From: an uncultured Bacteroidales bacterium
Lineage (GTDB): Bacteria; Bacteroidota; Bacteroidia; Bacteroidales; P3
DNA length: 64,000 nucleotides
Assembly: GCA_947168665.1 (NCBI GenBank)
Contig: CAMVMX010000012.1
Span: 1 to 64,000, forward strand
Reading direction: 5' to 3'
In this document: positions 8,816 through 16,566 of the stretch, in pieces
How the letters are laid out: each line of letters begins with the position of its first letter
Position numbering within the stretch: position 1 is the stretch's first letter
Notes under the pieces: model-generated
Told to the model about the DNA's origin: nothing
Databases searched by the model: none
Seen by the model: only the letters and a program-made list of their open reading frames with translations
Program-made: the position numbers and the translations under genes

Positions 8816-9616
8816 CTAACTTCCTGCCGTGGGCGCCAGGCTAAGCAGGGGCTGGCCATCAGAGTCAATGCGCTCGGCCGTCACGCCGAACACCGTCCTG
8901 ATATTCTCCGGCGTCAAGCCTTCGGCTATGGCACCTTGGAAGAGTACCCCGCCACGGTGCAGGAGCAGCACCTTGTCGCAATAACGGAGAGCCATGTTCA
9001 AGTCATGCACCACCAGCAAGATAGTCTTCCCCTCGGCATAGTTCACATGCCGCAACAACTCCAGAATCTCGAACTGGTGGGCAATATCAAGATTCGAGAT
9101 AGGCTCGTCCAGCAGCATTACCGGCGTGCGCTGGGCCAACGCCCGCGCCAGCATCACCCGCTGCAACTCGCCGCCGCTCATCTCGCCCGGCTTGGCAAAA
9201 CGCAGATGCCACGTGTTGGTCTGCCTCATGCTCTCCTCCACAATATGCCAATCCTCCTCCGACTCATTCTGCAGCCGCCGCTGATACGGGTTGCGCCCCA
9301 TCAGCACCGTCTCGAAAGCCGAAAACTCAAAGTCCGTCTGAGGCTGCTGCCTCACAAAAGCGATACGCTGGGCCAACTCGCGTGCCGCGAAATGCCTCAC
9401 ATCGCGCCCCTCCACAGTCACACTCCCCGTCTGCGGAGCGAGCATCCCGGCCACCAACCGCAACAACGTTGTCTTTCCACATCCGTTGGCACCCATCACC
9501 GCATAAAACCCTCCCCGCTCGAACCGCGCATCAATATGTTCAAGCACAGGCCGCGCCAGCCCGCGGTCCGCGCCGCGGCCTCCAAAACCATACGTCACAT
9601 CACGCAACACAATCAT
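8816..9616 (-). CDS. FecE/BtuD-type ABC transporter ATP-binding protein
   Basis: 266 residues, the length of iron-siderophore, haem or cobalamin importer ATPases (COG1120). Motifs: Walker A GANGCGKTT (about 43-51), Q-loop FVRQQPQTDFEF, signature MSGGELQRVMLARAL, Walker B PVMLLDEPISNLD and H-loop VVHDLN. It works in the cytoplasm with the permease encoded just upstream on the same strand. A 99-bp spacer full of octamer repeats separates the two. The substrate cannot be told from the sequence, and no periplasmic binding protein or TonB receptor is next to it. Confidence 0.88.
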   Translation of the reverse strand: MIVLRDVTYGFGGRGADRGLARPVLEHIDARFERGGFYAVMGANGCGKTTLLRLVAGMLAPQTGSVTVEGRDVRHFAARELAQRIAFVRQQPQTDFEFSAFETVLMGRNPYQRRLQNESEEDWHIVEESMRQTNTWHLRFAKPGEMSGGELQRVMLARALAQRTPVMLLDEPISNLDIAHQFEILELLRHVNYAEGKTILLVVHDLNMALRYCDKVLLLHRGGVLFQGAIAEGLTPENIRTVFGVTAERIDSDGQPLLSLAPTAGS

Positions 9617-9667
9617 TGATAGATAGATTTTGGGATTGTTTGATTAATACATTCAAAATGTCTTGAT

Positions 9668-9718
9668 TCACACATTTACACATTTACACATTAACACATT
9701 AACACATTAACACATTCA
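9668..9718. repeat. AACACATT octamer tandem repeat
   Basis: About six copies of an 8-bp unit (variants of ACACATTT, then AACACATT) lie between the permease and ATPase genes of one operon. The same unit family occurs at 4681-4792, so it is a dispersed low-complexity repeat. The last bases overlap the permease stop codon. Confidence 0.75.
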
Positions 9719-10690
9719 AAATCTCCGTTTATTTCTATACAGCAAGTAGATGAACAACGGCGCACCCGCCAGCGAAGTCAAACTACCCACAGGCAGCTCC
9801 GCCGGCATCAGCACCGTCCGCGCCAGCGTGTCGCACACCAGCAGGAACAGCCCGCCGGCAAAGATGGAACACGGAACCACACGCCGGTTGTCGGAACCCA
9901 CCACCAATCGCACACAATGCGGCACCACAAGCCCCACAAAACCTATCACACCGCACGCCGCCACGCAGAACGCCACCATCAACGTAGTGGTAACCAGCAG
10001 CACCCTCTTCACCTTCTCCACCTCCACGCCCAAGCTCTGGGCCGTCTCGCTCCCAGTCAGCAGCAAATTCAAATCGCGGCAATAAAACAAAACCAGCAGC
10101 GCACCCGCCACCACCACCGGACCCACAATGGCCACATCCGTCCACGACGCCGAAGCAAAACTGCCCATCGTCCAGAAAATAATACTGTCCATCTTGTCCT
10201 GCCGCAGCACCATCAAGAACGAAATCACCGCCGACATCAGGAACGTAATGCACACGCCCGTCAACAACAGCGTAGTGGTATGCATTCGGTTGCCCGTCGA
10301 GGCTATGCGGTAAATAGCCGCCACCGTCAGCAGCCCCGTCAACAAGGCGCAGCCCCCTACTCCCACTCTGAAAGCCTCTAATCCCAGCACAATGGCCACC
10401 GCAGCGCCCAGCGACGCACCCGACGACACACCCAGCACATAAGGATCCGTCAACGCATTGCGGAACACCGACTGATACACCGCACCGCAAACCGACAGCC
10501 CCGTGCCTACCAGCACCGCAAGCACCACCCTCGGCGCACGCAGATTCAGGAATATAGGCGACTGCCACAACTCTCCCCATCTGAACCGTACCACACCCAC
10601 CATCGAACACACCACCATTGCGCCGGCCAGCACCAGCGCCAGCACAGCCACGGTCATCCATCCCCTGCGGTCAAACCTGCCTCGCTCCAT
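9716..10690 (-). CDS. FecCD-family ABC transporter permease
   Basis: 324 residues with about ten hydrophobic segments, the BtuC/FecD topology. Family motifs are visible: LRAPRVVLAVLVGTGLSVCGAVYQ near residues 55-75, then NALTDPYVLGVSSGASLGA, and GFVGLVVPHCVRL, the region that contacts the ATPase. It imports an iron complex, haem or cobalamin across the inner membrane. ATG 10690 is preferred; a GTG at 10705 is in frame but would overlap dapB. The start lies nine bases after the dapB stop, so it is probably co-transcribed with dapB. Confidence 0.88.
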   Translation of the reverse strand: MERGRFDRRGWMTVAVLALVLAGAMVVCSMVGVVRFRWGELWQSPIFLNLRAPRVVLAVLVGTGLSVCGAVYQSVFRNALTDPYVLGVSSGASLGAAVAIVLGLEAFRVGVGGCALLTGLLTVAAIYRIASTGNRMHTTTLLLTGVCITFLMSAVISFLMVLRQDKMDSIIFWTMGSFASASWTDVAIVGPVVVAGALLVLFYCRDLNLLLTGSETAQSLGVEVEKVKRVLLVTTTLMVAFCVAACGVIGFVGLVVPHCVRLVVGSDNRRVVPCSIFAGGLFLLVCDTLARTVLMPAELPVGSLTSLAGAPLFIYLLYRNKRRF

Positions 10691-10698
10691 CGCACCCT

Positions 10699-11427
10699 CT
10701 AACACTGGTCCAACATCTCGCGCATCGTATAATACCCTTTGCGGCCCTCCAAAAACTCGGCCGCCAGCACCGCGCCCAACGCCAGACCACGACGGCTCTT
10801 GGCCTCATGCTTCAGCGTGATGCGGTCAATATCACTGTCATACACCACCTCATGCACACCGGGCACCTCGCCCTCGCGCACCGACACAATCGGCACCTCA
10901 TCGGCGGCCGCCTCGCTGCCCTCGCGCACCAGATGCCAGTCGTCCTTCCCGTCCTGCTCATCAATAATGTCGCGGGCCAGGGCTATAGCCGTGCCGCTCG
11001 GCGCGTCGAGCTTGTGCACATGGTGCGTCTCCGTGATACGGACCGAATACTCCTGCCGGCCATCCATCAGCCGGGCCAGCCGCCGGTTCAAGTCAAACAC
11101 GATATTCATGCCTATGCTGAAATTCGAGGCCACAAAGAGAGCCTTGCCGCGCTGCTCGCAGTCATGCACCACCCCCTCCAGCTGGTCGTACCACCCCGTA
11201 GTGCCCACCACCACAGGCAGGTCAAGGTCAAAACAGCGCATGATGTTGCTCACCGCCGTTCCGGGAGTGGAGAAATCCACAGCCATGTCGCAGTCCCTGA
11301 GGGCCTCGACGCTGGCCATCCAGTCATCCTCATCGTCGATGGTCACACCCACAGTGTGTCCCCTTTCGCCGGCAATAGCCTCAATGGCCTTGCCCATCTT
11401 GCCGTATCCTAAAAGAGCTAATTTCAT
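10699..11427 (-). CDS. dapB: 4-hydroxy-tetrahydrodipicolinate reductase DapB
   Basis: 242 residues from ATG 11427, which puts the Rossmann nucleotide-binding motif LGYGKMGKAIE directly at the N-terminus as in the family; an upstream non-ATG reading of 21 extra residues is rejected. The signature around the catalytic residues, ETHHVHKLDAPSGTA, is intact. It reduces hydroxy-tetrahydrodipicolinate to tetrahydrodipicolinate in the lysine and diaminopimelate pathway, which supplies peptidoglycan. It is slightly shorter than the roughly 270-residue E. coli enzyme, as is usual for Bacteroidota DapB. It begins an operon with the FecD- and FecE-like genes, an association with no obvious metabolic reason. 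Confidence 0.95.
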   Translation of the reverse strand: MKLALLGYGKMGKAIEAIAGERGHTVGVTIDDEDDWMASVEALRDCDMAVDFSTPGTAVSNIMRCFDLDLPVVVGTTGWYDQLEGVVHDCEQRGKALFVASNFSIGMNIVFDLNRRLARLMDGRQEYSVRITETHHVHKLDAPSGTAIALARDIIDEQDGKDDWHLVREGSEAAADEVPIVSVREGEVPGVHEVVYDSDIDRITLKHEAKSRRGLALGAVLAAEFLEGRKGYYTMREMLDQC

Positions 11428-11676
11428 AAGAATAACAATATTTATATTTTCATAACGCACAAGCAGACGGAATATTGTATCCGCAGGCAAGTGTATTTAG
11501 GCTTTGGCGGACAGGACTCCCCATAGTCCGCAGGGCAACTCCGCTCCGCACTGCCGATAAACAAATAACCCTTTGCAGCCGCAGCAAAGTATCATAAAAA
11601 AGAAATATGGACAATCGGGGAAACCCGAGGCCTGCACAAACACCCGCATTAACACATTCAGGCCACCTCTTTTTTG

Positions 11677-11749
11677 TGGAGTATACGGGAGTCGAACCCG
11701 TTACCTTTTGATTGCGAACCAAATGCTCTACCAAATGAGCTAATACCCC
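11677..11749 (-). tRNA. tRNA-Ala (anticodon CGC)
   Basis: 73-nt cloverleaf on the minus strand. The acceptor GGGGTAT pairs with ATACTCC and includes the G3:U70 wobble pair that is the alanine identity element. D-stem GCTC/GAGC, anticodon stem TTTGG/TCAAA with loop TTCGCAA (CGC, reads GCG), T-arm ACGGG/CCCGT. CCA is not encoded. Downstream member of a tandem pair. Confidence 0.93.
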
Positions 11750-11789
11750 TTTTATGAAAAAAGGGCCGTTGCTGTCACGACCCTCTCTG

Positions 11790-11863
11790 TGGAGTATATC
11801 GGAGTCGAACCGATGACCTTTTGACTGCCAGTCAAACGCTCTAGCCACCTGAGCTAATACCCC
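11790..11863 (-). tRNA. tRNA-Ala (anticodon GGC)
   Basis: 74-nt cloverleaf. It has the same acceptor stem as its neighbour, with G3:U70. Anticodon stem TTTGA/TCAAA, loop CTGGCAG (GGC, reads GCC and GCU), T-arm ATCGG/CCGAT. CCA is not encoded. It is 40 bp upstream of the CGC tRNA and probably in the same transcript. Confidence 0.93.
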
Positions 11864-11886
11864 TTTGTTTCTCTCGAAATCGGGTG

Positions 11887-11918
11887 CAAAAGTACAACCT
11901 TTTTTTGAACTGACCAAA
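11887..11918 (-). promoter_or_regulatory. Promoter of the tRNA-Ala pair
   Basis: On the minus strand: TTTG (11915-11918), a 20-nt spacer, then TACTTTTG (11887-11894). This fits the Bacteroidota -33/-7 pattern exactly and lies 24 bp before the first tRNA. Confidence 0.75.
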
Positions 11919-12143
11919 TTTTTTTTTCTTTCGGCTGATTATCAGCACTATTTTTTTTCAAAACAGGGTTGCAAAATGGTTTTTCCGGCTCCTTTTTCCA
12001 GCTTTTTGGGGGGGTAAGCGGAGTGTATGCAAGTCCGCTCGGCCCACGGTATTCTTTCGATTGGAAAACTCCACTTTGTCCACCGGCGGGGGAGCATCTG
12101 GTGCCGGAGCGGTGCGTCACGGGGGCGGATGGAACGGAGGGGG

Positions 12144-12185
12144 AAAAAGCCCTCCGCCCGGCACGAGGACGCCGGGGGGAGGGCT
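12144..12185 (-). terminator. Rho-independent terminator after the S46 peptidase gene
   Basis: On the minus strand a 15-bp stem (14 of 15 paired; outer part AGCCCTCC/GGAGGGCT, 12148-12185) with an 8-nt loop is followed by TTTTT. It starts 11 bp after the stop codon. The 230 bp between it and the tRNA promoter hold only low-complexity T- and G-rich sequence. Confidence 0.8.
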
Positions 12186-12196
12186 TGCAGGCGCGG

Positions 12197-14335
12197 TTAT
12201 TGGACGATGGTCATTTCGTCGACCAGATGTTTGGCACCGGCAAATTTGTCGATGATGAAGAGGCAGTAGCGGATGTCGAGGCTGATGTTGCGGCAGTAGG
12301 CGGGGTCGAAGAGGAGGTCGCTCATGGTGCCTTCCCAGCAGCGGTCGAAGTTGATGCCGATGAGCTGGCCGTCGGCATTGAGGACGGGGCTGCCGCTGTT
12401 GCCACCGGTGGTGTGGTTGGTGGCTATGAAGCCGACGGGCATCTGGCCTTTGGCGTTGGCGTAGCGACCATAGTCGCGGGTGTTGTAGAGTTCCTTGAGG
12501 CGGGGTTCAACAACGTAGTCGTAGATGTCGGGATTTTCCTTCTCCATGATGCCTTCGAGGGTGCTGTAGGGGGTGTAGTAGACGGCGTCCTTGGGGGTGA
12601 AGCCTTGCACATGGCCGTAGGCCACGCGGAGGGTGAGGTTGGCGTCGGGGAAGAAGTTGGAGTCGGGGTATTGCTGCATCATGCCGCGGACGTAGGTGCG
12701 CATGAGGCGATTGATTTCGCGGCGGTTGATGTCGTAGTCGGCCTCTTTGTCGGGGGTGTAGGCATAGGTGTAGGCGATGTTGAAGAGGTCGACGGCGGGG
12801 TCAGCGCCGTTGACGACCTTCATCCAGTCCTTGGCTTTGTATTTCTTGAGGAACTTGTCGTATTTGGCTTTGTTGTTGAGCATCGACTTGTCGTAGATGT
12901 TTTCGAGCATTTTCTGCACCCCGGCCTCGTCTTTGCCTTTCTTGTCAAGATAGGGGGCGTAGCCGGCGCGCCACATGTAGAGGAAGGTTTCGACGAAGAT
13001 GGCGCGGTCGACGGGCGAGTGGAGTTCGAAGTCGGCAAAGTATTTCTCGTTGGCGGCGATGAGTTTGTCGCATTCGATGCGGGCGGCGCTGTCGTCGGTG
13101 GCGGTGGTGCGGGCCATGCTGTAGAGTTTGTAGGCGCGGTTCATGAAGTCGGAGGCCATGACGGCTTCGTTGAAGTAGGTCCACTCGAGCTCGATGGGGC
13201 GGATGCGGTCGTAGGCGCGGCCCATGTCGCGGAGCACGTTTTTGTACTCAGGACGTTTGTCGGCCCAGGCTTGGAACGCGGCCTCCTGGGCTTTTTTCTG
13301 CTCGACGCCTTTGAGGCGCTGGATGCCGAGGGTTTCGCCCTGCCATTTTTTCCAGCCGTTGGCGATGGAGGCCACCTTGGAGGCGTATTTGAGGCGTTGG
13401 GCGGGCGACTGGTTCATGGCGGCGTTGTAGTGGCGCAGACGGATGTCGCGCAGGGCTATGCGGACGGGGTTTTCCTGCAGGGCCTGGAGTTCGACCTGCT
13501 GGTGGGAGACGTAGCGCTGGGTGGTGCCGGGATAGCCGAAGACGAAGGTGAAGTCGCCCTCGTCGACGCCTTTGAGGGAGATGTCGAGGTGTTTGAGGGG
13601 CTTGTAGGGCACGTTGGTTTTGGAATAGTTGGCGGGTTTGCCGTCGCGGCCCACGTAGACGCGGAACATGGAGAAGTCGCCCGTGTGGCGGGGCCACATC
13701 CAGTTGTCGGTGTCGCCGCCGAACTTGCCGATGTTGCTTGGGGGCGCGCCCACCAGGCGCACGTCGGTGAAGACCTCGTTGATGTACATGAAGTACTGGT
13801 TGCCATAGTAGAAGGGTTTGATGACGGCTTTGTAGTGTGTGCCGGCCACAGCCTCGACGGTGAGGATGGCGATGTTCTGCTTGACGATGCGCTCGCGCTC
13901 GGCCTCGGATGTTTTGTCGTCGATGCCGTCAAGGACGCGGTTGGTGACGTCCTCCATGCGCACCAGGCGTGTGGCGGTAAGGCCGCGGCAGGGAATCTCC
14001 TGGCTGCGGTCCATGGCCCAGAAGCCGTGGGTGAGGTAGTCGTGCTCGACGGTACTGTTGCTGGTGATGTAGTAGTAGCCGCAATGGTGGTTGGTGAGGA
14101 AGAGGCCTTGGTCGGATACGAACTCGCCGGTGCAGCCTTGGTTGAAGAGGATTACGGCATCTTTGAGGCAGGCGTTGTTGATGTCGTAGATGTCTTTGGC
14201 GGTGATGTGCATACCGGCCCGCTGCATGGCGGCCTGGTTCTTGCCCAGGAGCATGGGAATCCACATGCCCTCGTCGGCAAGAGCCACAGGGACGAGGAGG
14301 GCAATCAGGGCGATAAAGGATAAAGTTTTTTTCAT
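12197..14335 (-). CDS. S46 dipeptidyl-peptidase, DPP11 type
   Basis: 712 residues with a signal peptide (about 1-20). Family S46 are periplasmic serine exopeptidases that release N-terminal dipeptides. The triad is visible: His84 in TNHHCGY, Asp220 in RHTGDF, Ser647 in GGNSGSP. Arg665 in NFDRCWEG lies 18 residues after the serine, the same spacing as Ser655 and Arg673 in Porphyromonas gingivalis DPP11. That arginine selects Asp/Glu at P1, whereas DPP7 has Gly there, so acidic specificity is likely. It lies 40 bp downstream of the metallopeptidase gene on the same strand and ends in a strong terminator, so the two form a peptide-degradation operon. Confidence 0.92.
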   Translation of the reverse strand: MKKTLSFIALIALLVPVALADEGMWIPMLLGKNQAAMQRAGMHITAKDIYDINNACLKDAVILFNQGCTGEFVSDQGLFLTNHHCGYYYITSNSTVEHDYLTHGFWAMDRSQEIPCRGLTATRLVRMEDVTNRVLDGIDDKTSEAERERIVKQNIAILTVEAVAGTHYKAVIKPFYYGNQYFMYINEVFTDVRLVGAPPSNIGKFGGDTDNWMWPRHTGDFSMFRVYVGRDGKPANYSKTNVPYKPLKHLDISLKGVDEGDFTFVFGYPGTTQRYVSHQQVELQALQENPVRIALRDIRLRHYNAAMNQSPAQRLKYASKVASIANGWKKWQGETLGIQRLKGVEQKKAQEAAFQAWADKRPEYKNVLRDMGRAYDRIRPIELEWTYFNEAVMASDFMNRAYKLYSMARTTATDDSAARIECDKLIAANEKYFADFELHSPVDRAIFVETFLYMWRAGYAPYLDKKGKDEAGVQKMLENIYDKSMLNNKAKYDKFLKKYKAKDWMKVVNGADPAVDLFNIAYTYAYTPDKEADYDINRREINRLMRTYVRGMMQQYPDSNFFPDANLTLRVAYGHVQGFTPKDAVYYTPYSTLEGIMEKENPDIYDYVVEPRLKELYNTRDYGRYANAKGQMPVGFIATNHTTGGNSGSPVLNADGQLIGINFDRCWEGTMSDLLFDPAYCRNISLDIRYCLFIIDKFAGAKHLVDEMTIVQ

Positions 14336-14375
14336 GGGGTTTATAAAGTTTTAGATTATTCTTTGACTATTCGGA

Positions 14376-16484
14376 TTATTCTGTTTTCCCTGGCTGTTCA
14401 GACAGATTTTCCAGGGCCTGGGTGGTGGCGGCGAGGAGCGGCTGGGCTGAGACCTCGGAGCCGACGGCGTGGCGCATCCAGTGCTGCGGGGTGAGGCGTC
14501 CGGCGGGGTAGATGCGCTGAATCTCGTCGGCTATGTTCTTGCCGCGGAGCTGCTGCTCAATCTGGAACTGGATGATATGACCGTAGGGATAGTTGGCAAG
14601 GTAGAGGGGGGAGTCAATCATGTGGCTGTAGATGGCCAGGATGGGGCTGTCGTGATGGCCAAGAGAGGGTTCGAAATATTGGTTCCACACCTGCCGGGCG
14701 GTGAGCATGACCTGCTCTTTGAGCTGGGCGGCGGTGGCGTCGGGGTGGTCGTAGAGCCAATGCCAGGAGTACATGTCGACCAGCGCGACTCCCATGATTT
14801 CGCAGCAGCCCCAAAAGATGTCGAGTGTTTCGAGGGCATCCCTGCGGGGGTCATTGTTGCGGAAGCCGAGAAAGTCGAGGTCGCGGGCCTGGAAGACGAA
14901 GGCCAGGGCTTCGGTGAAAGCGGTGTTGGGGACACCTTTCATGATGTAGTTGTCAACATCGTGCAGGGTGATGGTTTGCTCCACATTGTGGCCAAACTCG
15001 TGGACGGCGATGTTGTAGCCCTTATAGTCCATGCCGTCGGGGGCTATGCGGGTGCGCAGCCGGGCGTTGTCGGACCGCATGTTGCTTTCCCAGGCGTGGC
15101 CGGCTCCGCGCGAGGGGTCGACGGTCACGTGGGAGCAGATAAACTGTATCTTGTCTGGCTTGAAACCGAGCTGGCGGAGGATGGAGGGCATGCCCTGGGA
15201 GGCGAAAGCCTCGCGGTTGGGGTAGAGACGGCGGGTGAGGGCGGAGAGGTCGTCCTCGTTGAGGGTGCTGCGGCTTTTGAAGCCGTCGTACCAGATGTCG
15301 AAGGGTTGGAGGTTGCGGCCTAAGCGCTGGGCGATGAGGCCAGCCACCTGTTTCATTTGTGGCGAGGAGAGGAAGGAGGTGAAGAGACGTTCAATCTCGT
15401 CGTAGCTGACCTCCATGTCTTGGTCGAAGGCACGGGCTATGGCGGTGGGATAGCGGGGGTTGTAGCGGTCTATCTGCTGCATGGCATGGAAGTTGTCGAG
15501 AAAATAGCCGTAGCGGGTATCGGGTTCGGAGGCGGGGTTTGCCACTTGATGGCCTGTGCTGTCGAGAACGGTGTTGGCGTAGGGATTCCAGGTGAAGCGG
15601 GCATTGTTGATGACACACTGGGGGATGCTCTGGTCGATGATGCGACACATGACTTGGTATATCATTTGCTGCTTGGCCAGACCGGTGTCGCCCTCGTTGT
15701 AGTGGGTCTTGAGTTCGTCGCGCAAGCCCCAGTGGGTGATGAGGGCCATGGGGGGGAAGAGGGTGTGGCCGTGGTCATCGACAAGGCTGCCCATCATGAT
15801 GTTGTAGTTGGAGATATAGTTGTCGGCGGCGGCCAGCTGGCCAGCCAGTTGCTGGTTGGCCGAAGCGGGCACTCGGGAGGTGAAGAGGTCGCCCAGGCGG
15901 GCGTAGGCCCACTGGCGACGGCTCCACTGGCTGCCCAGCTGGTTTTTCTCTTCGAGAGTGTAGAACGGGAAGTTGAGAACCACGGCAAAGGCAATTTTTT
16001 GTTGGTACATGTCGTCGTCGAAATGGGCTGAGGGGTCGAACCCGCCGAACATCTCGTCGAGGGCGGTGGGCTCCGGCCCATCAACATGGAGCGGGAGTTT
16101 GAGGTCGACACTGATCTTGTTGAAACAGCCCCAGAGACTTTCCATATTGGCCTGGAGGGTCTGGGCCATGCTCCACAGGGCAGCCGTGTCGACCACAAAA
16201 TGGTCAAGGCAGAAGGCGGTGAATTCGGCCGGGGTACCATCGGCTGGGGTCCAGAGGGCTGCCGTCTGGGGCACACTGCGTTCGGCGCGTGTCATCGCCT
16301 GGTCGCCATAACGGTGGCGCAGACTGTCGAGAGTGGTCTGGATGGTTGCGGAATCGATGTTGCTCATGGTTTGAGAGGGATTGTTTTCATGCCTGCACGA
16401 CACCCCTAACAACAAGGAAGTGGCCAGGATGAGAATCAACGTGGGTTTGATTTTACGGGATGGGGCAGAATGATAGTAATGCAT
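14376..16484 (-). CDS. Zinc metallopeptidase lipoprotein, gluzincin type (M3-like)
   Basis: 702 residues from ATG 16484. A TTG nine bases upstream is also in frame. The N-terminus is a lipoprotein-like signal (hydrophobic stretch ending LGVSC). The zinc motif is HEFGH (His495, Glu496, His499), with a likely third ligand Glu525 in TEALAF, 26 residues on: the gluzincin arrangement of M3-like peptidases. It is not M49 (DPP III), which needs HExxxH. The rest of the chain does not let me name a MEROPS family. Probably an exported endo- or oligopeptidase feeding the downstream DPP11. Its promoter faces that of the vWA gene. Confidence 0.7.
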   Translation of the reverse strand: MHYYHSAPSRKIKPTLILILATSLLLGVSCRHENNPSQTMSNIDSATIQTTLDSLRHRYGDQAMTRAERSVPQTAALWTPADGTPAEFTAFCLDHFVVDTAALWSMAQTLQANMESLWGCFNKISVDLKLPLHVDGPEPTALDEMFGGFDPSAHFDDDMYQQKIAFAVVLNFPFYTLEEKNQLGSQWSRRQWAYARLGDLFTSRVPASANQQLAGQLAAADNYISNYNIMMGSLVDDHGHTLFPPMALITHWGLRDELKTHYNEGDTGLAKQQMIYQVMCRIIDQSIPQCVINNARFTWNPYANTVLDSTGHQVANPASEPDTRYGYFLDNFHAMQQIDRYNPRYPTAIARAFDQDMEVSYDEIERLFTSFLSSPQMKQVAGLIAQRLGRNLQPFDIWYDGFKSRSTLNEDDLSALTRRLYPNREAFASQGMPSILRQLGFKPDKIQFICSHVTVDPSRGAGHAWESNMRSDNARLRTRIAPDGMDYKGYNIAVHEFGHNVEQTITLHDVDNYIMKGVPNTAFTEALAFVFQARDLDFLGFRNNDPRRDALETLDIFWGCCEIMGVALVDMYSWHWLYDHPDATAAQLKEQVMLTARQVWNQYFEPSLGHHDSPILAIYSHMIDSPLYLANYPYGHIIQFQIEQQLRGKNIADEIQRIYPAGRLTPQHWMRHAVGSEVSAQPLLAATTQALENLSEQPGKTE

Positions 16485-16508
16485 ACTCGTCAAATTAAAA
16501 ATTCAAAA

Positions 16509-16542
16509 TGCAAAGATACAAATAAATTTTCGTATCTTTGCA
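16509..16542. promoter_or_regulatory. Divergent promoters within an 11-bp inverted repeat
   Basis: TATCTTTG occurs on the plus strand at 16533-16540 (towards the vWA gene) and on the minus strand at 16511-16518 (towards the metallopeptidase). Both are parts of a perfect inverted repeat, TGCAAAGATAC (16509-16519)/GTATCTTTGCA (16532-16542), with a 12-nt centre. No clean -33 box is seen for either. Confidence 0.65.
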
Positions 16543-16566
16543 AATTATTTTGACAAGGAAACAGTG

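Noticed and set aside
11450..11917. 155-codon ORF on the minus strand
   Set aside because: It runs through both tRNA-Ala genes.
11969..14323. Open frame of 784 codons on the plus strand
   Set aside because: Antisense to the S46 peptidase, whose triad and signal peptide are intact. The plus-strand frame has low-complexity Val/Gly/Ala/Asp composition and no motif.
14376..16484. Dipeptidyl-peptidase III (M49)
   Set aside because: M49 requires HExxxH. The motif here is HEFGH, the usual HExxH.
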